Virus record (IMG/VR): IMGVR_UViG_3300009181_003674
Span: 1-28,963 of that record
Source of the DNA: a virus
Direction: 5' to 3' (one strand)
Length of the DNA: 28,963 bases
Part shown: piece by piece, positions 5,834 through 13,267 of the stretch
How positions within the stretch are numbered: position 1 is the first letter of the stretch
Layout of the letters: the number at the start of each line of letters is the position of its first letter
The notes under the pieces: model-generated
What the model was told of the DNA's origin: nothing
Database searches by the model: none
The model's input: the letters and a program-made list of their open reading frames with translations, nothing else
Translations under genes and position numbers: made by a program

Positions 5834-7378
5834 TCATAAAGAAAGTAATTTTATTAAGTATTGCTCTTTTTGTTGTTTTACTAATACGTTATATGAGTCC
5901 ATTCCTTTGGCAAATTTATACATTGTTATTGAATCTAACTCTTCTTTACTTATACCTATATTATGTAATCTCATTATAGACCAATTCTGTAGGCTGTTTG
6001 TTTTCATTATTTTTAACATAATACCATATGCTATTTCTTGGGCTTCAGAAAATGTCATGTTTTCATTTGCCCAACTAAGAGATGCGCTTGGTATCGGAAA
6101 TGTGTAACCATATTTTTCTGGGTTGTCTCCAAATATGCTTCCCATGCCCCTTGCCAAATATAATGGATGAATGCCTGCGGCATCTAACATACACTCATCA
6201 GAACTCATATAATTTTCTAATTCTTTTATTGTGGTTTTTGTTTCGTGTGGTAATCCAACAATAAACCCAGAAGTAAGATGTACAGACTTGCCCCATGCGG
6301 TTTTTAAATCGTAAAGAGTTTGTTTTATTTTATCTGAATGCATTCCTTTGCCAATAGATTCACCAGATTTTTTGTTAAAAGTTTCAATACCAAAAAATTG
6401 ATTAACAACTCCAGTTTCTTTTAGTATGTGTTTCATTTCTGGATTTGAGTGATATAGTTCTAATCTAGCAAAGCCTCCCCATTCTATTTTAAATGGCAAA
6501 TTTGCTATAACATCATGTAAAAATTCAGCTTTTTCCATAGAGTCATTAGTAGTCTCATCCATAAACATATATTTTGTAGTGCCAAAATTTTCGTAATTAT
6601 ATATGAATTCAGATTGTAACGTTTCTTTGGATTTAGTATAATCTCCACGTTTTTTTCCTATCAATGGAAAATTACAAAACTTACATTTAAAAATACAACC
6701 CCTAGCAATTTCTATTGGTAAGTATTCGTCTTTACGCACAAAATCATTTGGTAAAAATTTTATCCTAGATGTATTGAATTCATTATACTCGTAGTTGCCA
6801 AACGATTCAATAATATTTTTAGATGGTCCATTGAATACAGGCTCAGGATTCGTTGAGTCGTATAACCATTTGGTTAAAACAACAGCAGATAAATCTGCAT
6901 TTCCTTTTATATAGTAATCAGCAACAATTCTTCTAGCAAATCCGTCTGACTGCATGGCCTGCCATGCTTTAGCTCCTCCAATTACAATTTTTATTTTTTC
7001 ATTCTTACTTTTAATATATTTGAAAAATTCTTTCATGTCTTCAGTTGAATGACTAAAAACGTATTGTGCTGTTGGCATCCACCTTTTTGCTATAAAGTCT
7101 TTAAAAGATATATTTCCGTCAATTGCATCTAATAAATCCTTTGAATTTAAGTCAGTATCAAAATACGAAAGAAATGTTGTTGAAAACCCTACCCATAATG
7201 TATCTTTTGATACAAATTTATCTACTATCTTTTTTAATTCGTCTAATGTATAATGAGTAAAATAATCAACTATTTGACAAGAAAAGTTATTATTTCTCAG
7301 ATGAGTTGCTATAAGATATGCTCCAGCATTTTTCCCATAGCCAGTGTTACATATATCTGAAAATATTAATATTTGCAT
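5834..7378 (-). CDS. Radical SAM protein with B12-binding-like N-terminal domain, function unknown
   Basis: The 514-aa protein contains CIFKCKFC, the C-x3-C-x2-C [4Fe-4S] cluster motif (Cys228, 232, 235), in a context (EIARGC...NFPL) typical of B12-binding-domain radical SAM enzymes. The first 200 residues look like a cobalamin-binding-type Rossmann domain (ILIFSDI, WVGFSTT, KIVIGGAKA, YYIKGNADL), but the cobalamin DxHxxG motif is not evident, so B12 use is doubtful. Later MFMDETTNDS, WGGFARLEL, FFGIETFN and SGFIVGLPHET are the usual radical SAM barrel strands. The substrate cannot be predicted. An AATAAATA late box sits 4 bases before the ATG, without Shine-Dalgarno. Phage IscU/IscA could supply its cluster. 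Confidence 0.85.
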   Translation of the reverse strand: MQILIFSDICNTGYGKNAGAYLIATHLRNNNFSCQIVDYFTHYTLDELKKIVDKFVSKDTLWVGFSTTFLSYFDTDLNSKDLLDAIDGNISFKDFIAKRWMPTAQYVFSHSTEDMKEFFKYIKSKNEKIKIVIGGAKAWQAMQSDGFARRIVADYYIKGNADLSAVVLTKWLYDSTNPEPVFNGPSKNIIESFGNYEYNEFNTSRIKFLPNDFVRKDEYLPIEIARGCIFKCKFCNFPLIGKKRGDYTKSKETLQSEFIYNYENFGTTKYMFMDETTNDSMEKAEFLHDVIANLPFKIEWGGFARLELYHSNPEMKHILKETGVVNQFFGIETFNKKSGESIGKGMHSDKIKQTLYDLKTAWGKSVHLTSGFIVGLPHETKTTIKELENYMSSDECMLDAAGIHPLYLARGMGSIFGDNPEKYGYTFPIPSASLSWANENMTFSEAQEIAYGIMLKIMKTNSLQNWSIMRLHNIGISKEELDSITMYKFAKGMDSYNVLVKQQKEQYLIKLLSL

Positions 7379-7382
7379 CAGC

Positions 7383-7390
7383 TATTTATT
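7383..7390 (-). promoter_or_regulatory. T4-like late promoter box AATAAATA for the radical SAM gene
   Basis: AATAAATA lies 4 bases before the ATG at 7378, in the 12-base gap after the MazG gene. There is no ribosome site between box and start. Confidence 0.55.
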
Positions 7391-7675
7391 TTATAAACTT
7401 TCTAGATTTTGTATATTAGACCACTTTTTTAGCTTTTCAATTTTAGCCCTTGTGGCAATTTCTAAAGCATCTTGATTAACGACTCCCATCTTTTCTAAGA
7501 TGCAGATCATGGCAATCATATCGCCCAATTCTTCTTCCAGATGTTCTCTGTTAGTTTTGGCCTTGCCCGGCTTAAAGTTATCAATACCAAAGCGGCTAAT
7601 CTTGCTAACTGCTTGAATAACTTCTGCACATTCTTCTTGCAGAATATCCATAACTTCTTTTACATCGGAGTTCAT
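7391..7675 (-). CDS. MazG-like nucleotide pyrophosphohydrolase
   Basis: This short single-domain MazG protein (94 aa) has the metal-binding ExxE...ExxD pattern: EECAEV near residues 14-19 and EEELGDMIAM near 47-56. MazG enzymes hydrolyse (d)NTPs to monophosphate and pyrophosphate; marine phage versions may clean up nucleotide pools or affect host alarmone signalling. It starts by ATGA overlap with the upstream exonuclease gene, so the pair forms a nucleotide-metabolism unit. Confidence 0.82.
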   Translation of the reverse strand: MNSDVKEVMDILQEECAEVIQAVSKISRFGIDNFKPGKAKTNREHLEEELGDMIAMICILEKMGVVNQDALEIATRAKIEKLKKWSNIQNLESL

Positions 7676-8202
7676 TCGAATTTCCTTCGTAATTTTTTAA
7701 ACATGGTTTGTACACCAATTGCTTGGCGTCTAGCATCTTCCAATGCGTGGTGTTTGTATGCTTGAGGCATTTCTGGATCCATTCCCAAATCAAACAATGT
7801 ACGAGTATCCCTAACGTCCCAGAAATTCCAAGGATATGGTTTACCAAGTTGGCGGAAATAGTGTTCTAGGATTACGATATCAAATGTCGCACCATGACTC
7901 CAAAAGCGACTAGAACTCGTACAAAACTTGTAGAATTTTTCCATTGCCACTTTGATGTCAACACGATTGTTGGGATCAAATGCTTCGTCTTGTGCGGCCT
8001 TGTCTTGGTCCGCCCACCATTTGATTGTGCTGTCATCTACATGTGTGTCTAATGCAGAACAGCTATCTACGTCCACACGTAGATAAAATTCATCATAAAC
8101 TTCATAACCATTTGGATTAAAAGTAACTGCGCCTATTGTAAGTATTTGAGCGTTTGGAGAGGTGGCTAGAGTTTCCAAGTCCACCATTAAATGCTTTGCC
8201 AT
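7672..8202 (-). CDS. DEDDh 3-prime to 5-prime exonuclease (T4 DexA/DnaQ-like)
   Basis: The 176-aa protein has the four acidic sites of DEDDh exonucleases: DLET (Asp8, Glu10) in Exo I, SHGATFDIVIL in Exo II, and HHALEDARRQ in Exo III, where the His marks the h subtype. The WSHGATFDIVIL form and size resemble T4 DexA exodeoxyribonuclease, though T4 DexA is longer (about 227 aa from memory). Likely roles are trimming DNA or recycling host DNA into nucleotides, fitting the overlapping MazG gene. Start ATG 8202 follows an AAAGG site, with a TATAAT box 25 bases upstream. Confidence 0.87.
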   Translation of the reverse strand: MAKHLMVDLETLATSPNAQILTIGAVTFNPNGYEVYDEFYLRVDVDSCSALDTHVDDSTIKWWADQDKAAQDEAFDPNNRVDIKVAMEKFYKFCTSSSRFWSHGATFDIVILEHYFRQLGKPYPWNFWDVRDTRTLFDLGMDPEMPQAYKHHALEDARRQAIGVQTMFKKLRRKFE

Positions 8203-8226
8203 TTGAGCCTTTCGTATTAGTTTTAT

Positions 8227-8232
8227 ATTATA
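8227..8232 (-). promoter_or_regulatory. Possible -10 box for exonuclease-mazG
   Basis: TATAAT lies in the only gap (8203-8264) between bS21 and the exonuclease. The -35 at 17 bases (TTTTAT) is poor. A 5-bp AACCA/TGGTT hairpin with a T-rich tail at 8250-8268 may be a weak terminator after bS21. Confidence 0.4.
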
Positions 8233-8264
8233 ACACGATAGTTACAATAATAAAACCAGTTTGG

Positions 8265-8474
8265 TTAATAAAGTTTATTAGGTAATTGCTCTTTTTCCAA
8301 CTTTTTCTTATAGCGTTGGATACCGGCGGCTTTTTTGCGTTTGCGTTTAGTAGTTGGTTTTTCATAGAATTCTTTTTTACGTAGATCATCAAGAATTCCA
8401 TTCTCTTCAACTTTCTTTTTAAATCGACGTAATGCTCGGCCCACGTCTTCACCATCTTTAACATATACTATCAT
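8265..8474 (-). CDS. rpsU: Phage-encoded ribosomal protein bS21
   Basis: The 69-aa product is a full-length bS21: [45 protein letters not shown] follows the alphaproteobacterial type with RKREFYEKP and a very basic C-terminal half. bS21 sits on the 30S platform near the anti-Shine-Dalgarno region and is exchangeable, so a phage copy could retune which messages initiate. Its start shares one base with the upstream stop (TAATG). Its presence matters because several promoters here appear to make leaderless mRNAs. Confidence 0.93.
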   Translation of the reverse strand: MIVYVKDGEDVGRALRRFKKKVEENGILDDLRKKEFYEKPTTKRKRKKAAGIQRYKKKLEKEQLPNKLY

Positions 8475-8890
8475 TATTCTTCCTTTGATTCATCATCAAT
8501 ATCCTCATCTTCTTCAGTAAATGATGCTACCACTGCATCTAAATTATAAATCCTATTTTTACTAATAAGTCCATATGGAGTTATTTCATCATTAGTTATA
8601 TAGTGCGTATTGGGTTGAGCCAATAAAAAAGTAACAAACAATTTGGTAGTTGGATCACAATTATCAACATCAATTACTGTGACATCTGCTTGCATTGCCA
8701 CACTCAACAACCAACCAATATCTGTTTCTTCTTGGTCGTAAATGAAAACATTTAATTCTTCAATATTATGACTCAATATTGTTTGGAATTGTTGTTTGAC
8801 ATTTAATGATGGTTTGATTAACAAATAGCTCATATTTAAATTGAACAGTTTGTCTGGAGGTGTGATTATGTTTATTTTTCCAAGGTTCAT
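8474..8890 (-). CDS. Conserved-looking phage protein of unknown function
   Basis: From ATG 8890 the product is 138 aa ([17 protein letters not shown]...), ending in an acidic tail ([14 protein letters not shown]). It looks like a small alpha/beta protein with alternating strands ([35 protein letters not shown]); I do not recognise a family. An in-frame ATG at 8953 would add 21 residues and overlap the preceding gene by 62 bases; 8890 is preferred because it lies one base after that gene's stop and gives a natural first strand. Neither start has a clear ribosome site. Overlaps bS21 by one base. Confidence 0.65.
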   Translation of the reverse strand: MNLGKINIITPPDKLFNLNMSYLLIKPSLNVKQQFQTILSHNIEELNVFIYDQEETDIGWLLSVAMQADVTVIDVDNCDPTTKLFVTFLLAQPNTHYITNDEITPYGLISKNRIYNLDAVVASFTEEDEDIDDESKEE

Positions 8891-8891
8891 A

Positions 8892-10289
8892 TTATGATTT
8901 ATTTTTGATTCGTTGCCAAATTGACTCTTCAGTTTGTTCACTGTTTTGAACATAATCTACTGGCGGCTTTTCTTCACTTGCTGATCCGCTTGTTTGACTA
9001 TGTAAGTCATTTTTTTTTTGGTCACTGTCTGTGATTGTTTCTTGTTTAGGAAAATCTGGCTTGGGGGTTGTTAAATCCCGTTGCAACTCTGGAAATAATT
9101 TGTATTTTGATGCAATTTCTGATTTTTTATCATCAGTTAACTCGTCCCATGGAAGCTGTTCAATTATACCCAAGTCTTTTAACATTTCTTGATGCTTAAT
9201 TGTATCACTGGGATTTTGTTCTTTCCATACTGTCTTTGCAGATTTTTCTTTTTTTACTTCTTTATCAGCTTCCTCAATCATCCGGTTCCATTTGTCTAGC
9301 TCTGACTCTGTAGGTACTTCTTCTACAGGTTCCTCCGGTGCTGTTATATCACCTCCTAGTGCAGTCAACGGTGTTTCGCTTGGAACTTCTTCTGTGTGTG
9401 TTTGTTCTTGTGTACGTGGTGGATCCCACTCTAATTCAATTTCTGTTTTTGGTAATTCTTCTTTAGGAATAAACTCTGTAGGTTGCGGCACAAAGTCATT
9501 AATACTTACAGCCTTAATAGGTTCTGTGTCTTCACGCTTCCAACCAAATGTCATTTGTGCGGCTAGTAACATGATAACTGCCAACGGATCAAACACAACA
9601 ACTATGAGAACAATGATCCATGTTACTGCTTTTTCCAACATGTTTTCATCTGCACCTTTATCACCGTAGATAAATTTGGCGATGTATTTTATTGGGCCTA
9701 CTTCAGCTTCTACTTTACGTACCTCTGCACGAATTGGCGCGGCCTCGTCATTAAGAGTAGCAATAAGTTTTTGGTTGGCTTCAATGTCTTTGGCCAAAGC
9801 AACACGATCACGGGACTGATTTTTCCGTATGCTGACTGCTTTGTCCGCACCTTTTTCATCTTGACTGCGGCCCATGACTTGGTCAACTGCCTCATCCATT
9901 TGTTTGAGTTGCTTGCGGTTGGCTTCAATATTTTCTCGTGCTGTTTTGATTTTCTCATCATATATTGCAATCTTGCTTTGAACATCACCTGACACTAAAT
10001 TTTGATCATTATGCGCTTTGCTGAGGAATCCAAAAATACCCATTGAAGTTATAAGCATCAACACAACCACAGCAGTAATCATGTAATATCTCATAAAACG
10101 TGGAGCACGTTCCCAATTGGCCTTCAGCCAACTGGCGCAGACAAGTTTACCTATTTCTAATGCTGACCCCATTATTATAATAGGTATTGCCGCCGCAGAA
10201 AATATAGCGGTTAATCCCACTACTGAGTAATAGATTGCAACCGCCGATATTGTTAATCCTGTAAGTAAAAGTAACCAAGCTAAAGTCAT
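8892..10289 (-). CDS. Large membrane protein with a periplasmic or cytoplasmic coiled coil
   Basis: The 465-aa protein has three hydrophobic segments in the first 95 residues (about 2-26, 30-52, 69-92), a Lys/Glu-rich coiled-coil region (about 95-205), a fourth membrane segment (about 215-245, WIIVLIVVVFDPLAVIMLLAAQ) and a long acidic, Pro/Thr/Glu-rich tail. No catalytic motif is recognised. The topology suggests a host inner-membrane protein made late. GATAAATA lies 4 bases before its ATG with no Shine-Dalgarno. Confidence 0.8.
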   Translation of the reverse strand: MTLAWLLLLTGLTISAVAIYYSVVGLTAIFSAAAIPIIIMGSALEIGKLVCASWLKANWERAPRFMRYYMITAVVVLMLITSMGIFGFLSKAHNDQNLVSGDVQSKIAIYDEKIKTARENIEANRKQLKQMDEAVDQVMGRSQDEKGADKAVSIRKNQSRDRVALAKDIEANQKLIATLNDEAAPIRAEVRKVEAEVGPIKYIAKFIYGDKGADENMLEKAVTWIIVLIVVVFDPLAVIMLLAAQMTFGWKREDTEPIKAVSINDFVPQPTEFIPKEELPKTEIELEWDPPRTQEQTHTEEVPSETPLTALGGDITAPEEPVEEVPTESELDKWNRMIEEADKEVKKEKSAKTVWKEQNPSDTIKHQEMLKDLGIIEQLPWDELTDDKKSEIASKYKLFPELQRDLTTPKPDFPKQETITDSDQKKNDLHSQTSGSASEEKPPVDYVQNSEQTEESIWQRIKNKS

Positions 10290-10292
10290 ATT

Positions 10293-10724
10293 TTATTTAT
10301 CAGTAAAAACCCATGTGTTAGAATTTGTTTTATAACATGCCCACTCTTCAAAAGAACGTTGATCTGATTTAAGTGTTACAACACTATAAATCCTACGACA
10401 CATGTCACCGTTTTTAGTCACAGTGGCCATTACAGACACTTGGCCAGTATGGTATCCATCATATGAATACCATTTGGTTACTTCACCATTATCTAACCTG
10501 TTCAAAGCAATGAATACTGCCTGCTGATGTTTTAAGCTATCCTCTTTGTTTAAAGAACTAAACAAGGATCGATATACATTGAAAATTACACCAATGCTAC
10601 TAGTTGATTCTAACTCATTTTGGTATAGGGGTTTATTCCAACTTTGAGCATGAACACCAGTTACACTAGTGAATATTACGGCCGTCAATAACTTCCCAAG
10701 TACCATCATATTTTTGGCAAGCAT
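10293..10724 (-). CDS. Secreted protein with 17-kDa-surface-antigen-like C-terminal domain
   Basis: The 143-aa product has a signal peptide ending near GVHA-QS (about residue 26). The mature part (FIALNRLDNGEVTKWYSYDGYH, then NGDMCRRIYSVVTL and WACYKTNSNTWVF) recalls the C-terminal domain of Rickettsia 17-kDa-type outer-membrane antigens, where a CR-x-Y stretch and a terminal AC-x-x-x-x-x-W pair two cysteines. ATG 10724 is chosen because GGGAGAGGA precedes it, although this overlaps the upstream lipoprotein by 59 bases; Met6 and Met7 lack a ribosome site. Its own stop overlaps the late box of the next gene. Confidence 0.6.
   Translation of the reverse strand: MLAKNMMVLGKLLTAVIFTSVTGVHAQSWNKPLYQNELESTSSIGVIFNVYRSLFSSLNKEDSLKHQQAVFIALNRLDNGEVTKWYSYDGYHTGQVSVMATVTKNGDMCRRIYSVVTLKSDQRSFEEWACYKTNSNTWVFTDK
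10294..10301 (-). promoter_or_regulatory. T4-like late promoter box GATAAATA for the coiled-coil membrane protein
   Basis: GATAAATA contains the stop of the preceding secreted-protein gene and lies 4 bases before ATG 10289. No ribosome site is present. Confidence 0.6.
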
Positions 10725-10998
10725 ATCCTCTCCCTTCTATGATTCTACCACTAGGCAATTGATGCCGATACGGTTGTTCAAAACATTGTTTTGCAACGCC
10801 CATTTTTTTGATTCCAATTTGTTCAATTGGGTCATCGTTACACCTAATCAAAGTTTCACTAGACACAGTTTCTTTATCCTGTACTCTAATTTCTTGACTG
10901 GTATGGCAATACTGCTTTGCTGACTTGACCGGGGTTGATGAACACCCGGAGCCAGCAACTGCCAATGACACGATTAGAAGCAGACCAATCGTTTTCAT
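10666..10998 (-). CDS. Small lipoprotein related in its C-terminus to the next secreted protein
   Basis: The 110-aa product has a lipoprotein signal with AGSGC (Cys19). The mature 90 residues have four further cysteines and end GYACQKYDGTWEVIDGRN, echoing WACYKTNSNTWVF of the adjacent gene, so the two may be diverged relatives. It starts 2 bases after the LPP20-like gene, with AAGGGC as ribosome site, and belongs to the envelope-protein run transcribed from 11647-11675. Function unknown. Confidence 0.72.
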   Translation of the reverse strand: MKTIGLLLIVSLAVAGSGCSSTPVKSAKQYCHTSQEIRVQDKETVSSETLIRCNDDPIEQIGIKKMGVAKQCFEQPYRHQLPSGRIIEGRGYACQKYDGTWEVIDGRNIH

Positions 10999-11000
10999 GA

Positions 11001-11474
11001 TTAGCCCTTGCTTGCTTTGGCTTCTGCAATCAATTGGTCAAAAACTTGCTTGGGCATTTTTAAACGAACAAACGTATAGTGACGACCGTTCATTGTAAAT
11101 TGACCCATCTCACGTTGCAAGTGCTCACGAATGGCAGTATTCTTAACTTGATAAGAAATCAAAGTCTTAGTAGACTTTTTATCGTTAACAAAACTAATTT
11201 CAGTTGAGCTGTTAACTTCGCTGTTGATACGTTTGGCAAAGTTATTCATAGCAATGGCATACATTTGTTCTTCAGCGGCTTGCTGGTATGCGCTTTCTCC
11301 AGCACCACAAGCATACGCATATTCCTTAGTCCACCAGAACCAACCTTCAGTTCCAGCTTGCGCACAAGATTGATACCAATCTGGTTGTGCATAAGTTTTG
11401 CGTTCCTCAACAGCTTTCATTGAACCACAAGCGGTCAAAACTGCTACGATAGGTATTAAAAGAAACTTTTTCAT
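11001..11474 (-). CDS. LPP20/FlgP-like outer-membrane lipoprotein
   Basis: The 157-aa lipoprotein has lipobox LTAC (Cys16), then QPDWYQSC, a Gly-Ala patch (ACGAGESAYQQAAEEQ), and the A-x-x-x-A / FAKRINSEVNSST helix-strand pattern of LPP20-type lipoproteins such as FlgP. In bacteria such lipoproteins coat outer-membrane structures and can act alongside CsgG-fold proteins (FlgO/FlgT), so a link with the phage CsgG/CsgF pair is conceivable. Its ATG overlaps the stop of the 42-aa membrane peptide, so translation is coupled. Confidence 0.7.
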   Translation of the reverse strand: MKKFLLIPIVAVLTACGSMKAVEERKTYAQPDWYQSCAQAGTEGWFWWTKEYAYACGAGESAYQQAAEEQMYAIAMNNFAKRINSEVNSSTEISFVNDKKSTKTLISYQVKNTAIREHLQREMGQFTMNGRHYTFVRLKMPKQVFDQLIAEAKASKG

Positions 11475-11599
11475 TTTGCCATCTCCTGACTCTGTGTTTT
11501 AACTGTGTCTACGCCTTTGTCCAACATCTTAGCAATGCCGGAGAATCCAACAGTTGCCAGGACTAGTCCAAAGACTGTGCCTAAAATAAAGCCTTTCAT
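11471..11599 (-). CDS. 42-aa single-pass membrane peptide
   Basis: The frame encodes a 42-aa peptide with one hydrophobic segment (GFILGTVFGLVLATVGFSGI) and a polar tail (MLDKGVDTVKTQSQEMAK). It has an AAAGG site, is the first gene after the perfect promoter at 11647-11675, and overlaps the lipoprotein start by ATGA. From memory, peptides of this kind recur in T4-like marine phages. The position next to the endolysin and lipoproteins suggests an envelope role. Confidence 0.7.
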   Translation of the reverse strand: MKGFILGTVFGLVLATVGFSGIAKMLDKGVDTVKTQSQEMAK

Positions 11600-11646
11600 A
11601 ATACGCCTTTCTGTGTGTGTTAATAAAATAAAGCCTTTACACCTAT

Positions 11647-11675
11647 ATTATAGTGTAAAAGCTTCATGTTGTCAA
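11647..11675 (-). promoter_or_regulatory. Perfect sigma70-type promoter inside an inverted repeat
   Basis: TTGACA (11670-11675), 17 bases, TATAAT (11647-11652) on the minus strand. The -10 is flanked by 7-bp arms TTTACAC (11636-11642) and GTGTAAA (11653-11659), a possible operator dyad. It drives the 42-aa peptide, three envelope proteins and possibly more, with a leader of about 40 bases. Confidence 0.85.
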
Positions 11676-11692
11676 AGATTTTGGTAAACCAA

Positions 11693-12004
11693 TTATTTGA
11701 AAAAGATCAATGCAAGTAAAACTGATTGAACAATAAAACCAAAACCAATTGTTGCAACATTGAGCATGTCTTTGGCTATAATTGCACGGGCAAACAATAA
11801 TGTTAAACCTCCCCAAATTAGAATGATCACATCCATTCCGGGAAGTTTGTCAGTTAGCCCCATACCAACTGCAAAAAATGTAGGCACTGTTGCAGAATGT
11901 AATACAATGTTAGCAAGCCACCCCAGTGTTTCAGTTGAAATGGTTTTGAATTTATCTTTGATCATGTTGATGATGCTTGTTACAAGTTGTTCAATTTTTT
12001 CCAT
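11693..12004 (-). CDS. Small multi-pass membrane protein, holin candidate
   Basis: From ATG 12004 the product is 103 aa: an amphipathic N-terminal stretch, then hydrophobic segments at about 29-48, 55-75 and 82-102, with the C-terminus ALIFFK. Start 12004 is chosen over an in-frame ATG at 12046 because AGGGA precedes it and it overlaps the endolysin stop by only 14 bases. Position directly after the muralytic gene and small multi-spanning design fit a holin, but there is no family match I can name. Confidence 0.6.
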   Translation of the reverse strand: MEKIEQLVTSIINMIKDKFKTISTETLGWLANIVLHSATVPTFFAVGMGLTDKLPGMDVIILIWGGLTLLFARAIIAKDMLNVATIGFGFIVQSVLLALIFFK

Positions 12005-12548
12005 TTTTGTTATCCCTATAAAATATGTGTCGTCCAATTTTACCAATTTTCTCTTTGCCCCACTGCGGGTTTACATAGTCTGCATGATAATATAATGCAT
12101 CCTTCATAATGTCAAGTCTAAAGTCTTCCAATAAAACTTTTTTGGCCACTTTGTAAGACTCGTCATACAAGGCCGATGAACGAATCAGCGGCTGACCACC
12201 ATTTTGGCAATACCAACTAAATTGGCAAACTACCTTTTCGTAAAACACATTTTTTTGGTAAACAACAGCACACACATCGCTTGGAAATTTTCCAGACTCT
12301 GCTCGATTCATTGTTACCTGTGCTACTGCCACTTTACCTTCAAACGGTTCACCTGCGGCTTCATGATAAATGTTTTTGGCAAGACAATCTAATTGCCTTT
12401 CTCTATCTCTAATTGATATAACATCCTTTGATGAAACAAATTGTGTCTCTTTAAGGGTGTTGATCTTTTTGAGGGTCAGTGTTGATACTAAACTACCAAT
12501 AACAAATACCCCAATAACTAACATTAAAAGTCGTAAAACTTTTTCCAT
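11991..12548 (-). CDS. SleB-type cell wall hydrolase (membrane-anchored endolysin)
   Basis: The 185-aa protein has an N-terminal hydrophobic segment (about 5-25, LRLLMLVIGVFVIGSLVSTL) and a Hydrolase_2/SleB domain: NIYHEAAGEPFEGKVAVAQVTMNR contains the catalytic Glu63, followed by FPSDVCAVVYQ, CQFSWYC and the ALYYHADYVNPQW segment. It cleaves peptidoglycan. The uncleaved N-terminal segment suggests signal-anchor export, as in SAR endolysins. AAAGGAGA precedes the start; the holin candidate follows with overlap. The candidate structured RNA lies just upstream. Confidence 0.9.
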   Translation of the reverse strand: MEKVLRLLMLVIGVFVIGSLVSTLTLKKINTLKETQFVSSKDVISIRDRERQLDCLAKNIYHEAAGEPFEGKVAVAQVTMNRAESGKFPSDVCAVVYQKNVFYEKVVCQFSWYCQNGGQPLIRSSALYDESYKVAKKVLLEDFRLDIMKDALYYHADYVNPQWGKEKIGKIGRHIFYRDNKNGKN

Positions 12549-12595
12549 ACTGCTCTCCTTTCATTTGGTGTGTTCAAAACAAACACATTACACTA

Positions 12596-12842
12596 AGGGA
12601 GATGACTGCACTACTTGGCTCTAACCCAAAGCAGATTCTGTCTTCTCCATCGGTACATAATAAGTGTTAGCCTATTATGCACTTTTGGCAAGCCTGGCAT
12701 CCCGTACTCCGGGTTTCTAATTGGCCAAGACTCGCGGATTTGTTCATTGGGATCGCCAATTTACAAATCTACTATCTTAGTTTCTCTCGAAACTCTACTT
12801 CTATATAGCTTCTGTACGAAAATCTTGGGTAAAAACGACCCA
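12596..12842 (-). ncRNA. Candidate structured non-coding RNA (unidentified)
   Basis: About 245 bases have no convincing gene on either strand, unusual in this packed genome. On the minus strand I find many nested stems: GTGCATAATA/TATTATGTAC (10 bp, 12653-12662 with 12673-12682), GATTTGT/ACAAATC around ATTGG/CCAAT (12737-12769), AGTTTC-GAGA-GAAACT (12779-12794, GNRA loop), CCCG/CGGG (12701-12713), TGGGT/ACCCA (12826-12842), TTGGC/GCCAA and GGAGA/TCTCC. The 10-bp stem has a G-U pair on the minus strand that is A-C on the plus, favouring a minus-strand RNA. Its loop (12666-12672) could pair with 12617-12625 as a pseudoknot. No tRNA, tmRNA or riboswitch consensus recognised; a decayed gene is the alternative (one minus frame spans it with four stops). 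Confidence 0.5.
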
Positions 12843-13232
12843 TTATCGACGCATTTTGGCAATATCCTGTGCTTCCTCGTTACTAAAAACTGGTACGGCA
12901 TTGCTCTTATGCATAGTGGCAATGCCCTTTATCATTGTACCTGTATAAATTTTATCTGGCGGTTTAGTACACGCTCCGCCACTAAAAGGCAAGCTAGGAA
13001 TTTTTGGTTCATTGCTACCTCTATAGTTTCTTGGCTCTGGTTGCCAAACATCGGCCTCCAAAGCACGTTTTTTCTTACGTTGCTCTTCCTCAATGCCATA
13101 ACGTTTGATAAGCTCTTTCCAACTTTCATCAAGTTGCTCAGACTTACGCTTTGCTTCGGCACTTGCCCATTTTTTCTTGCCTTTTTTCTTTCCTGTTGTG
13201 GAAAGCCAAGGACCTTCTAAATGCATTGTCAT
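12843..13232 (-). CDS. Conserved-looking phage protein of unknown function, leaderless
   Basis: From ATG 13232 the 129-aa product begins MTMHLEGPWLSTTGKKKGKKKW, is very basic in the first third, then acidic/helical, and ends PVFSNEEAQDIAKMRR; a middle stretch carries IPSLPFSGGACTKPP and YTGTMIKGIATMHKSNAVPVF. From memory, similar proteins are common in T4-like marine phages; function unknown. The frame is open to a TTG at 13286, but the promoter at 13239-13267 would start transcription at the A of ATG 13232, so a leaderless message is predicted. ATG 13226 is the alternative. Confidence 0.75.
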   Translation of the reverse strand: MTMHLEGPWLSTTGKKKGKKKWASAEAKRKSEQLDESWKELIKRYGIEEEQRKKKRALEADVWQPEPRNYRGSNEPKIPSLPFSGGACTKPPDKIYTGTMIKGIATMHKSNAVPVFSNEEAQDIAKMRR

Positions 13233-13238
13233 ATGATT

Positions 13239-13267
13239 ATTATACGACAATACTGATAAAAAGTCAA
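13239..13267 (-). promoter_or_regulatory. Sigma70-type promoter giving a leaderless message
   Basis: TTGACT (13262-13267), 17 bases, TATAAT (13239-13244). The seventh base after the -10 is the A of ATG 13232, the same geometry as the promoter at 17147-17175. It sits in the gap after iscA. Confidence 0.8.

Noticed and set aside
8228-8464. A 78-codon minus frame over bS21
   Set aside because: It is an out-of-frame shadow of the clear bS21 gene.
12087-12115. TTGACA with TATTAT at 17 bases inside the endolysin gene
   Set aside because: The -10 is imperfect and the site is fully coding. No gene start lies at a sensible distance except the holin candidate, which already has an overlap start.
12615-13220. 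A 201-codon plus-strand open frame
   Set aside because: It lies antisense to the well-supported 129-aa gene and across the foldable region, in a genome with no other plus-strand gene. Its composition is shadow-like.
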